From Prunus persica (Eukaryota > Streptophyta > Magnoliopsida > Rosales > Rosaceae), in the NCBI RefSeq assembly GCF_000346465.2, contig NC_034015.1, forward strand, positions 2,214,658 to 2,278,657: a DNA stretch of 64,000 nt. Direction: 5' to 3'. Position numbers and translations under genes: made by a program. The notes beneath the pieces were generated by a model. It was not told the DNA's origin. It worked only from the letters and a program-made list of their open reading frames with translations, and made no database searches. Shown one piece after another: positions 34,975-46,635 of this stretch. Position 1 is the first letter of the stretch; every line of letters begins with the position of its first letter.

Positions 34975-36058
34975 TTTTAGGTTTTACACCGACGAAGGTT
35001 TCAGTACTGTTTCTTCCTTTTGATTTCTGGTTGTTTGTCTTCGATTTTGAACCAGAAACTGCAATGCAGTTTCTGGTTCCATAATTCAATTTCAGATTGC
35101 TTTTCGCTAGGGTTTATGGGAATGTGATAACTGCTCACGAAGTTAAATGTGTTTTGATATTAGTTTTAGATACTGTTTCTTCCTTTTGATTTCTGGTTGT
35201 TTGTCTTCGATTTTGAACCAGAAACTGCAATGCAGTTTCTGGTTCCATAATTCAATTTCAGAGTTCTTTTTGCTAGGGTTTATGGGAATGTGATAACTGC
35301 TCATGAATTTACATGTGTTTTGATATTAGTTTTAGCTACTGTCTTTGCATTTTGATTTCTGGTTGTTTGTACTAAATTTTGATTGCAGTTTCTGGTTCCA
35401 TAATCCAATTTCAGAGTTCTTTTTGCTAGGGTTTATGGGAATGTGATAACTGCTAATGAATTTAAATGTGTTTTGATATTAGTTTTAGCTACTGTCTTTG
35501 CATTTTGATTTCTGGTTGTTTGTCTTTGATTTTGACCAGAAACTGCATTGCAGTTTCTAGTTCCATAATTCAATTTCATAGTGCTTTTTGCTAGGGTTTA
35601 TGGGAATGTGATAACTGCTCATGAAGTTAAATGTGTTTTGATATTAGTTTTAGCTACTGTTTTTGCCTTTTTGATTTCTGGTTGTTTGTCTTTGATTTTG
35701 ACCAGAAACTGCATTGCAGTTTCTGGTTCCATAATTCAGTTTCAGATTGCTTTTTGCTAGGGTTTATGGGAATGTAATAACTGCTCATGAAATTAAATGT
35801 GTTTTGATATTCGTTTTAGCTACTGTTCTTGCCTTTTTGATTTCTGGTTGTTTGTAGCAAATTTTGAACCAGAAACTACAATGCAGTTTCTGGTTCCATA
35901 ATTCAATTTCAGAGTGCTTTTTGCTAGGGTTTATGGGAATGTGATAACTGCTCATGAATTTAAATGTGTTTTGATATTAGTTTTAGCTACTATTTTTGCC
36001 TTTTGGTTTCTTTTCACATCAAATTTTGAGCAGCAGTTTCTGGTTGTTTGTTGCAGAT
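34975..36058 (+). repeat. Left subterminal tandem array, unit about 165-180 bp
   Basis: Six imperfect copies of a unit running from TGATTTCTGGTTGTTTGT through ACCAGAAACTGCAATGCAG and TTTGCTAGGGTTTATGGGAA to ATGTGTTTTGATATTAGTTT. It lies directly upstream of the Ulp1-like start codon, so it is probably the leader or promoter region. The same unit occurs inverted in two copies at the other end of the MULE. Confidence 0.85.
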
Positions 36059-36091
36059 TTTGACCACAAAAACTGCAGTGCATATCACAAA

Positions 36092-39000
36092 ATGGAACAA
36101 GAAATGTCACCACAAAAAAATGAAGCTGAAAACCAACCAAAGCACAGAATCAAAACGATGGCTCAAAGGATCAAAACAAAGCCAAAGCCAAACTATGATC
36201 GGAAAGCAAAGCACCCGGACTATGTCCAATTTCAGTGCAATGCCTATGCTTTCAACAGCATCATTAGAGACATAAAGGACAAGCTCAATGAAAGGCAGAA
36301 GAAGCTTCTCAAGAAAACCCCTTTCTGGAACTTGATCGAGCTGTTTTACCGCCAGAGAATTGACATGAATAACATGAATCAGTCGGACATTGACTTAGCA
36401 CAGCTGCTCAAGACATTTGATCCGGATACAAAGTCCTTCAAATTTGGAACCAAATCATTCCAAATCACAAGCAATGCAGTGACTCAGATTCTAGGACTGC
36501 CAAATGAAGGCAAATCTGTCAAACTTGTCAATGATAGGTACACTGCTACCTTCAGAACAAGGCACTTTGGAGAAAAGGGAAAACCTTCAAAAAACCAGGT
36601 AGAAGCAGAATTACAAAAGACAATTGCCTTGGCAAACCAACAGAAGAAAGAAAAGGCAAAGACAGAGCAAAAGAAAAAAACGAACAAAGGAAAAGAAAGG
36701 AAAGAAGCTGAAGAAGAAGAAGAAGAAGAAGAAGTTGATTACGACAAGGAGGTGGTCAGCCTAATATTGATTCTGCTGTGCATGACATTCCTTTTTGCCA
36801 ACTCTTCATCTACTTTGCATTGGAAATTATTTGAGCACTGCGTGAATCTAGACACACTTTCAAGCTATTCATGGGCAAGAGCTGTTTCAGACTACATGAA
36901 TGAATCCTTGACCGCAAAAGCAAAAGCAAAAGCAAAGAAGGGAGGAGAAGCCTCTATAGGAGCTGTTTCGGGTTGCACTATCCTAATATTGGTAAGTAAA
37001 CAGTGGCTTATGCAATGCATTTTGAGTTTTAGGCAATGCAGTTTCCATTTAGTGCAATGCAGTTTCCATTTACTGCAATGCAGAAATGGAAACTGCAACG
37101 CAGTTTCTGTTTTATCCTATGCAGTTTCCAACCTAATTTCTGATATATCTTGTTTTTGAACTGTGCAGTTTCTACTGTGTGAGAGGACAAACATCATACA
37201 ACCAATCCTTGGCAAGGAGAAAGAAACTCCTGCCATTCTTAGATGGAGTCTTGTGGAACTCCACACAAGATTCAACCAAATAAAGGACTTGAATGACATC
37301 GAGGTATGCAATTTATCGCATGTTCTGTTTTAATGTATCTTGAATGTGAATCCATGCTAAATCATTCTCATTGTACAGGGTATTTTCAAAACTCCTAAAA
37401 AGCGAAAAACTACCAGGGAAGAGGAAGACACTGTTGAGAAGGTAATTGAAATCTGTATACAGTGCATTGCAGTTTGTGTTTTCTACATTGCAGTTTGCAT
37501 TTTATCCAATGCAGTTTCTGAATCATTCAATCTCATTGTACAGGGTATTTTGAAAACATATAAAAAGAGAAAAACTATCGGAGAAGAGGGAGACCCTCTT
37601 GACAAGGTATAAGAATCTCTAAACAGTGAATTATGCATTTCGGTTTTCGTTTCCTCCAATGCAATGCAGTTTCTAATTAGTTTCTGTTCAATATGCAGGA
37701 AAAAGAAAAAGAAGATGATGAGGGAAAACCTGATGATGCAATTCAAGACCTCTTGGTGAAGTCCATGACAGACCAAATCAACTACCGCCAACAACAAGAT
37801 CCTAGCTTCGTTTGCCCGGAAAGATTACAACTGTGGAAGGATGAAAAGAATGAAGACAGTGAGAAGAAAATGAAGGAATTGTGGGATATATTTATCCAAG
37901 CAGAAAAGAGATCAAAGGAGCTGGAAGTGGAGTTGGCAACATACATAGAGAAATTAGATAATGAAGAATGTGTGACTGCCACCATGACAGTGGAATCTAC
38001 AGTTCAGCTTAATGAAATACAAAATCTGAAAAGGAGGATTGCAGAATTGGAAGGCAAGGAAACTGGTATTGACATGGAGAAGATTGCCAAGAAAAAGGAG
38101 ATTCAAGAAAAGTACAAGGCAGAAATTGAAAGCTTGTTGTCAGACCCAACAATCTTTGAAATGGAGATGGATCTGCCTACAAAACAACCAACACAACCAG
38201 TTGAAGAGAAAGAAGAAGAAAAGAAAGAAGAAGAGAAGCAACAAGAAGAGAGAGAAGAAGAGAAGAAGCAAGATGCTCCAACACCTGATGTTCCTTCAAG
38301 AGTACAAAGGGTGAAGAACAGAGAAAGAAAGAGGCTTCAAGCATCTTGCTATGTGTACGAAAAAAATAAGAAAACAAAAAAGGAGGCAAAAAAGGATGAT
38401 GAAGAACTACCACAATTCAAGCTTATCTCTTCCGAGGAGGTATGCAATTACTGCAGTTCAAGCTGCTGCTTTTTTCTATTTTCTGCATTGCAGAAACAGA
38501 AACTGCAATGCAGTTTCCGTTTCCTGCAATGCAGTGTGTTATCTGCTTTACAGAAATGGAAACTGCATTGCAGTTTCTGTTTTATCGAATGAAGTTTCTA
38601 ATTAGTTTCCTTTCAATCTGCAGTTAACATAAGAGGCATCTCAGCCCGATGCCACAAATCCAATTCCTGACCCCCCTAAAGGAACGAGCCTTCATGATTC
38701 AATACCTGTGGATCTACAACAATCAAGTGATGAAGATGAAGCACAAAAAAAGCAAACAAAGAAAAAACTAGGATGGGGTCAGAAAAAGGTGTGGCAGAAA
38801 ATTCCAAAGCCGGACAGGGAAAGCATTGAAAAACACTACTTAAGCACTCAACTTCGGTAACATCTCTATTCCAAAATAACAATTCTTTCATCTTTTAATT
38901 ACAATTAAACTAAAACTAATCTTGTGAATTTCATGTATTCGAATCCACAGTGATATCTTCTGGGCAGGACTCAATGATGAGAAAGTGACAAACCATGATC

Positions 39001-40185
39001 TCAAAGATATTGTATGGGACCTGGAACTGTCACAAAACGTAAGTATTTACCAATTCTATAACACACACTGCACTGTATTTTTTATTTGTGCTACCTATAT
39101 TCCCCATTTATAATTCCATTTTTCTCCAATCAATGTGAAACAGGTCATTGAGGCCTATATCTAAATAGAGGAGGATAAAATAGAGCCCATGCAGACAGAG
39201 AGTCCACAGTACATGTCCACATGGACTTGGGTAAGTATTATTTTGAAAATTCAAAATTGTTTAAACAGACAATGCACTGCAGTTTTCGAAAAAATATATA
39301 CTAACAAATTGCCATTCTGTGATATCAGGCTTACATGCAAAGCTTCCTAGAGCCATCTTGGCACAGGTTCCTGTATGAACCCTTACTTGAAAAACTCGGA
39401 AAATGCAATGTTCTTTTCTTCCCAATTATTTCACAAGAAGAGTTCCACTTCACACTTCTCACATTTCACAAAAATGAACGAAAGTGGAGACACTACAATC
39501 CACTTAGATCGTTGGGACGTAGAAAAGAAGAAAGGTGCATTGACATTGCTCGAAACTTTGTAAGTGGAATGAAACTGTCTTAATTTCTCAGCACAAACAC
39601 AAACAGAAACTGCATTGCAGTTTCTGTATTATACATACTGCCTAATTTCAGACCAAAACTATAATATGCAATGCACTGATTACCATTTCTTTTTCTCTTT
39701 TTTTCTTCTTCTTTAAACAGGTTAATATTGTTGAAGGGTGGCTAGAATATATAAGACCTCAAGCACGAGTGTTCATAGAAACAAAAAAAAAACCAACACT
39801 TGTGAAGCAAAAGGAAGGGCCCCCAACACTTGTACAAAAAGATTTGACTCCAAATGAAGAACTCACTCTCAAATGGATTATGCAAAATCCATTGCAGTTT
39901 CCATTTGAGGATGACATGGAATGTGCTCAACAAAGTGCATCTTCGTAAGAATTGTGTCTACTCAACTATTCATTACAGTTTGAAATCATTCAAAAGCAAA
40001 AAAAACTAATCTCGTATTTCATTTGCAGATTGGATTGCGGCATGTTCGTCATGTTCTATATGGATAAAATAGCACAAGGACAGCCCATTCCAAAAAGCGT
40101 GGACAAGAAATTCATGAATGAATATCGAGCACAATATGTCACAAAACTCCTACACCACAAAAACTGTGTAATTAATCGTCTCTAG
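36092..40185 (+). pseudogene. Ulp1-like cysteine protease gene of the MULE, 11 exons
   Basis: Exons that join in phase: 36092-36991, 37169-37303, 37379-37441, 37544-37606, 37699-38439, 38624-38856, 38951-39038, 39144-39230, 39329-39559, 39721-39944 and 40029-40185, about 973 codons. The N-terminal half has the helical domain typical of plant transposon Ulp1 ORFs (FWNLIELFYRQRIDM, QITSNAVTQILGLP), acidic and lysine-rich linkers and a coiled coil in exon 5. The C48 protease core gives EEFHFTLLTFH (His), HYNPL in place of the usual aspartate, AQQSASS (Gln) and LDCGMFV (catalytic Cys). Such proteins resemble SUMO proteases; their role in MULEs is unknown. Exons 3 and 4 are tandem duplicates. Stops at 38630-38632 and 39162-39164 (both TAA) and the Asp-to-Asn change argue for a non-functional copy. 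Confidence 0.82.
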
Positions 40186-40381
40186 TGATTTGCCTTTCGT
40201 TAACTCAAGACAATATGTATCTTAATTCTTGTGGATGTTTGTAAATATTTCTAGTTATGGTATATGAGAACATATTTCCTATACATGTGCATAAACTGTA
40301 ATATAATCTTGGAACAGGATGCAACAAAACCAAAAGGAAACAAACAAACTGCAATGCAGTTTCTGCAACAAAATCTGAAAT

Positions 40382-41790
40382 AAACAGAAACTGCAATGCA
40401 GTTTCTGCAACAAAATCTGCTCAAAATCTGAAAACAAGCATTGAATGGCAGTCGAAAACGAATATCCACTCATTAAACAATTGTATAATTTTCATTAACT
40501 TCAAAAAAGAATCACAATATCCAAAAATGTGAAAAGAACCCAAAAGCCAAAGCCATAATCAAAGTACTAAAACTTTGTTCAAAACACATTTAAGTAGGTC
40601 AGCATTGAAATGTAGTTTCTGCTCATAATCTGCAACAAAATCTGCTCAAAATCTGAAAACAAGCATTGAATGGCAGTCGAAAACGAATATCCACTCATTA
40701 AACAATTGTATAATTTTCATTAACTTCAAAAAAGAATCACAATATCCAAAAATGTGAAAAGAACCCAAAAGCCAAAGCCATAATCAAAGTACTAAAACTT
40801 TGTTCAAAACACATTTAAGTAGGTCAGCATTGAAATGTAGTTTCTGCTCATAATCTGCAACAAAATCTGCTCAAAATCTGAAAACAAGCATTTAAGTAGG
40901 TCAGCATTGAAATGTAGTTTCTGCTCATAATCTGCAACAAAATCTGCTCAAAATCTGAAAACAAGCATTGAATGGCAGTCGAAAACGAATATCCACTCAT
41001 TAAACAATTGTATAATTTTCATTAACTTCAAAAAAGAATCACAATATCCAAAAATGTGAAAAGAACCCAAAAGCCACAGCCATAATCAAAGTACTAAAAC
41101 TTTGTTCAAAACACATTTAAGTAGGTCAGCATTGAAATGTAGTTTCTGCTCATAATCTGCAACAAAATCTGCTCAAAATCTGAAAACAAGCATTGAATGG
41201 CAGTCGAAAACGAATATCCACTCATTAAACAATTGTATAATTTTCATTAACTTCAAAAAAGAATCACAATATCCAAAAATGTGAAAAGAACCCAAAAGCC
41301 AAAGCCATAATCAAAGTACTAAAACTTTGTTCAAAACACATTTAAGTAGGTCAGCATTGAAATGTAGTTTCTGCTCATAATCTGCAACAAAATCTGCTCA
41401 AAATCTGAAAACAAGCATTGAATGGCAGTCGAAAACGAATATCCACTCATTAAACAATTGTATAATTTTCATTAACTTCAAAAAAGAATCACAATATCCA
41501 AAAATGTGAAAAGAACCCAAAAGCCAAAGCCATAATCAAAGTACTAAAACTTTGTTCAAAACACATTTAAGTAGGTCAGCATTGAAATGTAGTTTCTGCT
41601 CATAATCTGCAACAAAATCTGCTCAAAATCTGAAATAAACAGAAATCTGAAATAAACAGAAACTGCAATGCAGTTTCTGCAACAAAATCTGCTCAAAATC
41701 TGAAAACAAGCATTGAATGGCAGTCGAAAACGAATATTCACTCATTAAACAATTGTATAATTTTCATTAACTTCAAAAAAGAATCACAAT
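40382..41790. repeat. 225 bp tandem repeat array
   Basis: The segment AAGCATTGAATGGCAGTCG recurs at 40436, 40661, 40963, 41188, 41413 and 41708. The basic period is 225 bp, with two partial extra units (77 bp and about 70 bp) inserted. Copies are almost identical (I noticed one GCCACAGCC variant), so expansion is recent. It fills the spacer between the two convergent genes of the MULE and contains no gene. Confidence 0.93.
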
Positions 41791-41928
41791 ATCCAATTAG
41801 ACGCGGTGTAGCCAATTACAAGCAACTAAAACTGCAATACAGTTTTTGCAAAAAGTGCAACGCAGAAACTGACTATATATTCGCTAAACCATATCTAAAA
41901 TAAAAAATTGTCAAATGAGAAGGAGTGT

Positions 41929-44276
41929 TCATATAATAGCCTTGCAAGTCTTCCTATTGTGCCCAGCAACACTGCACCGACTGCATTTCAATGGCCTTTT
42001 AAATTCACCAAAAACTTTGATCCTCTTTGTTGGTGGTCTTCCGGCTGGCCTCTTTGTAATTGGCGGAAGCACAACTCCAGCGGCAGAACCATTGCTGCCC
42101 AATCCTTTCCCAATATCTGGAATAGGAAAAATAGGACTCTCATAGGCTTTTTGAAAGAAGTCGGTTTTGTAGTAACACTCCACGTAATCATAAACTGAAT
42201 CTCTCTTTGCTAGGATTGCAGCCACCGCATGTGTGCAAGGAAAACCGTCAATTTGCCAAAGACGGCAAGAACAAGTCCTTTGCTCGAGATCAACCATCAC
42301 AGAATAATCAGCAAATACTTCAAAAACAGTGCTATTAGAACGACGAACTGCCCAAGTCCTACCGGCCTCCGCATTTTCACAGAGTCTAGTCTCCATCTCC
42401 GGACACAAAACTGTTGTCCACTTCTCCGCTTCAATTCTTCGTTGAGAATTCAATACCATCAATTTCTGTCGAATCCCTTCTATCAAAGGTAGCACCGGCA
42501 AATCTCGAAACACACCAACCCAATTATTAAAGGACTCCGCTAAACTGTTTGCCATCTCCCCATAACGCATTCCTTTGAAAAATGCGTTGGCATAGTGATC
42601 TCTAGACAAATCAGATATAAATGTCTTCACTTTCGAACTCCCAACAATCACCAACTCCTCCATTGCTACCTTAAACTCTTCCTCCGTAACAGCATATGCG
42701 CATCTACTAAATAAATTGATAACACGGTCTTGGAGCAGTTTCCCATAACCTGACTTCAGGTACTTTGATATCAAATTCTGTTTGAGGTGATAATAACAGT
42801 AAGAATGAGGCCATCCGGGAAACACAAACCCCATTGCATTTAACAAACCTTGATTGCGGTCCGAGAAAAAGGTCACCACTCTCCCCATCGGTAGCAATAT
42901 AGAAGCCAAATGTTGAAGAAACCAAGTCCAATTCTCCTCTGTCTCAGAATCAACAACTCCAAAAGCTAGAGGATAAAACCCTGCAAAACAAAACCAAAAG
43001 CACAAGTATAAGCAAAAAAAGGAAGCTGCAGTGCAGTTTATGAAAACAAATCTGCTCAAAAAAGGGAAATTGCAATGCAGTTTCTGCTAAAAATTGCAAC
43101 AAATGAAAATCTGCAATACATTACAGTAACCATACCTTGATTTCCATTCTTTCCCGAAGCACACAGAAGCTACCCCTTGTACTTGCTCTTCAAAAACGTA
43201 GCATCAATGAACAACAAGGGTATGCAATATTGAAATCCAGCAATGCAACCACCAAAAGACACAAAAAACCGTCGAAAGCGATTAATTCCAGCTTCACAAT
43301 CAAGAGTGCAGAGAGAACCAGTGTTAGTTTCCTTTACGGCGTCCACATACCACACTAACTCGTTGAAGGACTTCGACTCATCACCGTGAACGTCCAATTT
43401 AGCTAACTCTTTGCCAAACCATGCGTGGTAGTATGAAATGTCTATACCATAATAATCTTTGAACTCGTGTATAATCTCAACTGGCTTCAGCTCTGGTTTT
43501 GCACGAATTCTGTCCACAATGAGGGAGGACACCACACGAGACCTCATCATCTTACTCTTTGATTCCCGTATCCGACCCGCACATGTATGAACATTATTTA
43601 ACGTCCGAATTACAAAACTGCCAGTAGCTTCACAACGAGAAGCATAAACACGCCAGCTGCAACCCTCCAATTTCTTATTCGAACAAACAGCAACCACCTG
43701 CTTCTTGTCATTGCCGGCATATTCAAAATTAAATCCTACTTCAAGAGCGTACTTGCACAATTTCAACCGGAACTCCTCTGCACCACCGTCAAACTTCTGC
43801 CCCACATGATGTATGTATGTCTCCCACTCATTCGACAACAAAGGCTTAGCACTTGCTCTCTTCGACCTGCCCAAAAACTCGTTTCTGTCTTCGACAGTAC
43901 TAGAACACGACGACTCGCCCTTTTCACATGCTATCAACTCCTTATTTACACAAAAATCACCACTATATTCACTGCTCCCGCATAAATCCTTCACTAAAAT
44001 ATCAACAGTCTTCTCATTTGATATCAACAAAAATGTCCTCATCAAGTCCAAATCGCTATCCGTTTCTAGAAAACAACTCGGATAACTGGGCACCGAATAC
44101 CGTAATGTGAAACAACCCAACTGCAAACCCCTAAACCTCAGACACAAAGTCTTCAAAATATCAACCATGGATGACTCTGATGAAACTGAAAACATGATGG
44201 TTTCCGACTTATATGTGCACTTGGCAATGACACACACCTCCATTAGCCTTGAAAATGCAAACAAAACAACAAACAA
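41929..44276 (-). pseudogene. mudrA-type MULE transposase, two exons, one stop
   Basis: Exon 1 is 44276-43136 and exon 2 is 42980-41929, with a GT-AG intron of 155 bp in phase, 731 codons. Domains in order: an N-terminal PB1-like region, a MuDR-type zinc-binding region (LCKYALEVGFNFEYAGNDKK, CSWRVYASRCEATGSFVIR, HTC) and the DDE core: LLFIDATFLKSKYKG (first D), VVTFFSDRNQGLLNAM (second D, about residue 421) and EMANSLAESFNNW (E). Then come the SWIM finger CSCRLWQIDGFPCTH and the CCHC knuckle CSRCSVAGHNRKTC at the C-terminus. This is the nuclear cut-and-paste transposase. A TAG at 43170-43172 follows KYKG, where relatives have Gln. Otherwise it is intact, so it is a very recently disabled or suppressible copy. 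Confidence 0.9.
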
Positions 44277-44285
44277 AAACAGAAT

Positions 44286-44910
44286 ATCAAAACACGTTTG
44301 ACTTCATGAGCAGTTATAACATTCCCATAAACCCTAGCAAAAAGCACTCTGAAATTGAATTATGGAACCAGAAACTGCATTGCAGTTTCTGGTTCAAAAT
44401 TTGCTACAAACAACCAGAAATCAAAATGCAAAGACAGTACTGAATATCAAAACACGTTTGACTTCATGAGCAGTTATAATATTCCCATAAACCCTAGCAA
44501 AAAGCACTCTGAAATTGAATTATGGAACCAGAAACTGCATTGCAGTTTCTGGTTCAAAATTTAGTACAAACAACCAGAAATTTTGAATCCAACGATTTTG
44601 AATGGTTAATCCCTATAAACGAAGCAAAACCTAAACAAAGAGTAGTTTTGAATCCAACGATTCATCCATTTTTCCAAAAACTGCATTGCATAAAGAACAA
44701 CAGCAAAAATGTGTAATCCCTAAAATCGAAGACAAATCTGTGTTAGAGGGTCATTTTCTTACTGTTTTTTTCCCAAGAGAGTGAAAATCGCTTCGATAGT
44801 CGTCAGTGGTTGTCGTTGTTGGTGGTGGTTTCTGCTCGTCGTCGTTGCTGCTCGTCGTTTCTGCTCGTCGTCGTTGCTGCTCGTCGTTGCTGCTCGTCGT
44901 CGAACGAAAT
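44286..44910 (-). repeat. Right subterminal repeats and GAC/GTC-rich arm
   Basis: Two copies of the same unit as in the left array, inverted (units beginning AACACGTTTGACTTCATGAG at about 44292 and 44452, each containing CCAGAAACTGCATTGCAGTT). The GTCGTCGTTGCTGCTCG-rich arm follows to about 44910. The arm is probably the TIR-proximal region. The valine/serine-rich ORFs here are codon artefacts. Confidence 0.75.
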
Positions 44911-45259
44911 TTGCCTGCCAAACGAACGAAATCTGCTGCCAAACAACTGAGCTCGAAGACGAAACAGAGAAGAACACGAAGCTGCTGCCAAACGAACGAG
45001 AACGAAAACGAAACAGAGAAGTCGCGCCTTGTTTAAACATTCAGGGGCAAAAGCGTCATTTACTGTATAGGTTTACAAATGGGCCAACGAATCTGGGCCT
45101 CTCTTTGGGCTAATCCAAAATAGTAATTTTTTCCTAGGTATTAAAACTAAAACCAAAATATCCAATATCTTACAAACTAATTAATAAAGTTAATTATGTC
45201 TAAAACCTAATTTTTCTTTCTTTTTATTGCTAGCTTATGTGGAGGATAGTTTGGTTAAA

Positions 45260-45480
45260 TTTTCATTATTATTTTAATGAAGAAAAGTTTATGGGAGGGG
45301 AGGCTACCCCATTTATAACCAGGGCATGCCAAGGCCACTTCGAGGAATTACATAGGGAGTCTTAGCCCCTTTTTTGGTTTTTACAGATTATCCACCAAGA
45401 GAGATTGTCGACAGCGAGACTCAAACCTAGGTCTTGTGGGCGAAGAAAATAATCCTTACCAACTCAACTAACCCTTATTG
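45260..45480 (-). mobile_element. tRNA-derived SINE (minus strand)
   Basis: On the minus strand an A-box-like TTAGTTGAGTTGGTAAGG (about 45473-45456) is followed by a B-box-like CTAGGTTTGAGTCTCGC (about 45432-45416), then a body ending in the A/T-rich TTTTCTTCATTAAAATAATA. No certain target duplication. Confidence 0.55.
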
Positions 45481-46635
45481 ACGAATTTTTAGCCTTGAAT
45501 GTGCCTCAGCAATGACAAAATACAAGTGCAATCCTTTGGTAACTGAACCAGACCTCTTGACATTTACATATTTTTCTATTTTATATTCACCCATGCATCA
45601 TCTAATTTCACGCAGACGTCCTTGATTCAGTAAGTAATGCAATAATATTTTAAGGTGTGTAAAATTTTATATCATTCAATAATATTTTATTTTTATAATG
45701 AATGAAAAATAAGTTCTTCAAGAGTCGTGAGTCTTCAATTAAGATTTGAATGAGTTCAAAGGAGTTATAGATTAATGGATTTTAATTGATTTCCATAAAT
45801 TCCACACAGATTTTGGTTGAATTCATATGAATTTTAATTGAGTTTGTTAGGCTTTTATCATTGATTTTAATTAAGAATAGACACAGTCTGATTCAATCTG
45901 GTTTTTCCTACGAATTGGTACCAAAATCAAGACTTACATGATGTCTGCTTCAGTTCGAATTCATCGAAAAGTATCTGATTCAATCTGGTTTTTCCTACGA
46001 ATTGGTACCAAAATCGAGACTTACATGATGTCTGCTTCAGTTCGAATTCATTGAAAAGTATCTGGAAGAACGAAGCCAAACCGACCTATGCGGTTCCAAA
46101 TTACTATAACGCCCTTAGGCCAAAACTGAAAGCAAACATGGGGTTCGATTATTGCCAAAAATCCAGCTCAATCTCTCCAGGTATTGAACTGTTCAATCTA
46201 CTTTTATCATTGTTGCTTATCATAATTCTTAGATTAGGAGTTATTTGTTTTCTTTTGTTTTGTTTTTTCAGTTATTGTTGTGATGTCTTAACTTGGTTGG
46301 TTTTATTTTATGTAAGAGTCAAGGAAATAATTGGTGGAAGTTTAAATTGCTGCACATAAAGAAAAGAAACAAAGATTGTGGGCTATCTTGTTGCGAATTA
46401 GCTTCCCTTGGTGTGATCGCCCTTAATTACAACACCACCCCCCCCTCCTCCCTCTTTTTTTTTTTAATAAGTTTTATTTGTTTATATATATTTTTAATTG
46501 TTTTGGTTTTTTTTTAGTTAACCTTTGTTTCTTAGTTATATTAATTTTTAGTTTTCTTTTCAAAACAACAAAGAAAAAACAAATTGTATTTAGTTTAGTT
46601 GATGCACGGTCATCGTTCTATCCATGTATAATTAA
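45481..46635. other. Intergenic with an 87 bp tandem duplication
   Basis: The 87 bp segment starting TCTGATTCAATCTGG (45887-45973) is repeated at 45974-46060 with few changes. The following open stretch (SIWKNEAKPTYAVPNYYNAL) up to a CAGG|TATTG boundary is coding-like, but I cannot identify it. The remainder is AT-rich. Confidence 0.5.

Larger units (their letters stand above)
34700..45060. mobile_element. Large MULE with Ulp1-like and mudrA genes
   Basis: A roughly 10.4 kb element. Its two outer regions are inverted copies: the GACGAGCAACGAC-rich stretch at about 34780-34930 pairs with GTCGTCGTTGCTGCTCGTCG at about 44800-44910, and the GCAGTTTCTGGTTCC repeats inside each follow the same inversion. 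Between them are a plus-strand Ulp1-like protease gene and a minus-strand mudrA transposase gene, tail to tail. MULEs carrying a Ulp1-type gene are known in plants (Kaonashi). I could not fix the exact termini or the 9-11 bp target duplication. Confidence 0.8.

Noticed and set aside
36484..38413. Minus-strand Phe/Ser/Leu-rich ORFs opposite the Ulp1 gene
   Set aside because: Shadows of the lysine/glutamate-rich exons on the plus strand.
40205..41741. Minus ORFs with FRFCCRNCIAVS repeats
   Set aside because: Translations of the tandem repeat and palindromic motif, not conserved coding.
44759..45113. Several overlapping Arg/Ser/Val-rich ORFs on both strands
   Set aside because: Caused by the GTC/GAC trinucleotide-rich TIR arm of the MULE, as in the mirror region at 34733-35089.
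34530..45180. TAATTAATA direct repeats (about 34540 and 45175) as the TSD of the large MULE
   Set aside because: The inner sequences beside them are not inverted repeats, and the motif is common in AT-rich DNA.
46051..46359. ORF beginning MKSIWKNEAKPTYAVPNYYN
   Set aside because: Opens in a tandem duplication and runs into AT-rich non-coding sequence. Kept only as a coding-like note.
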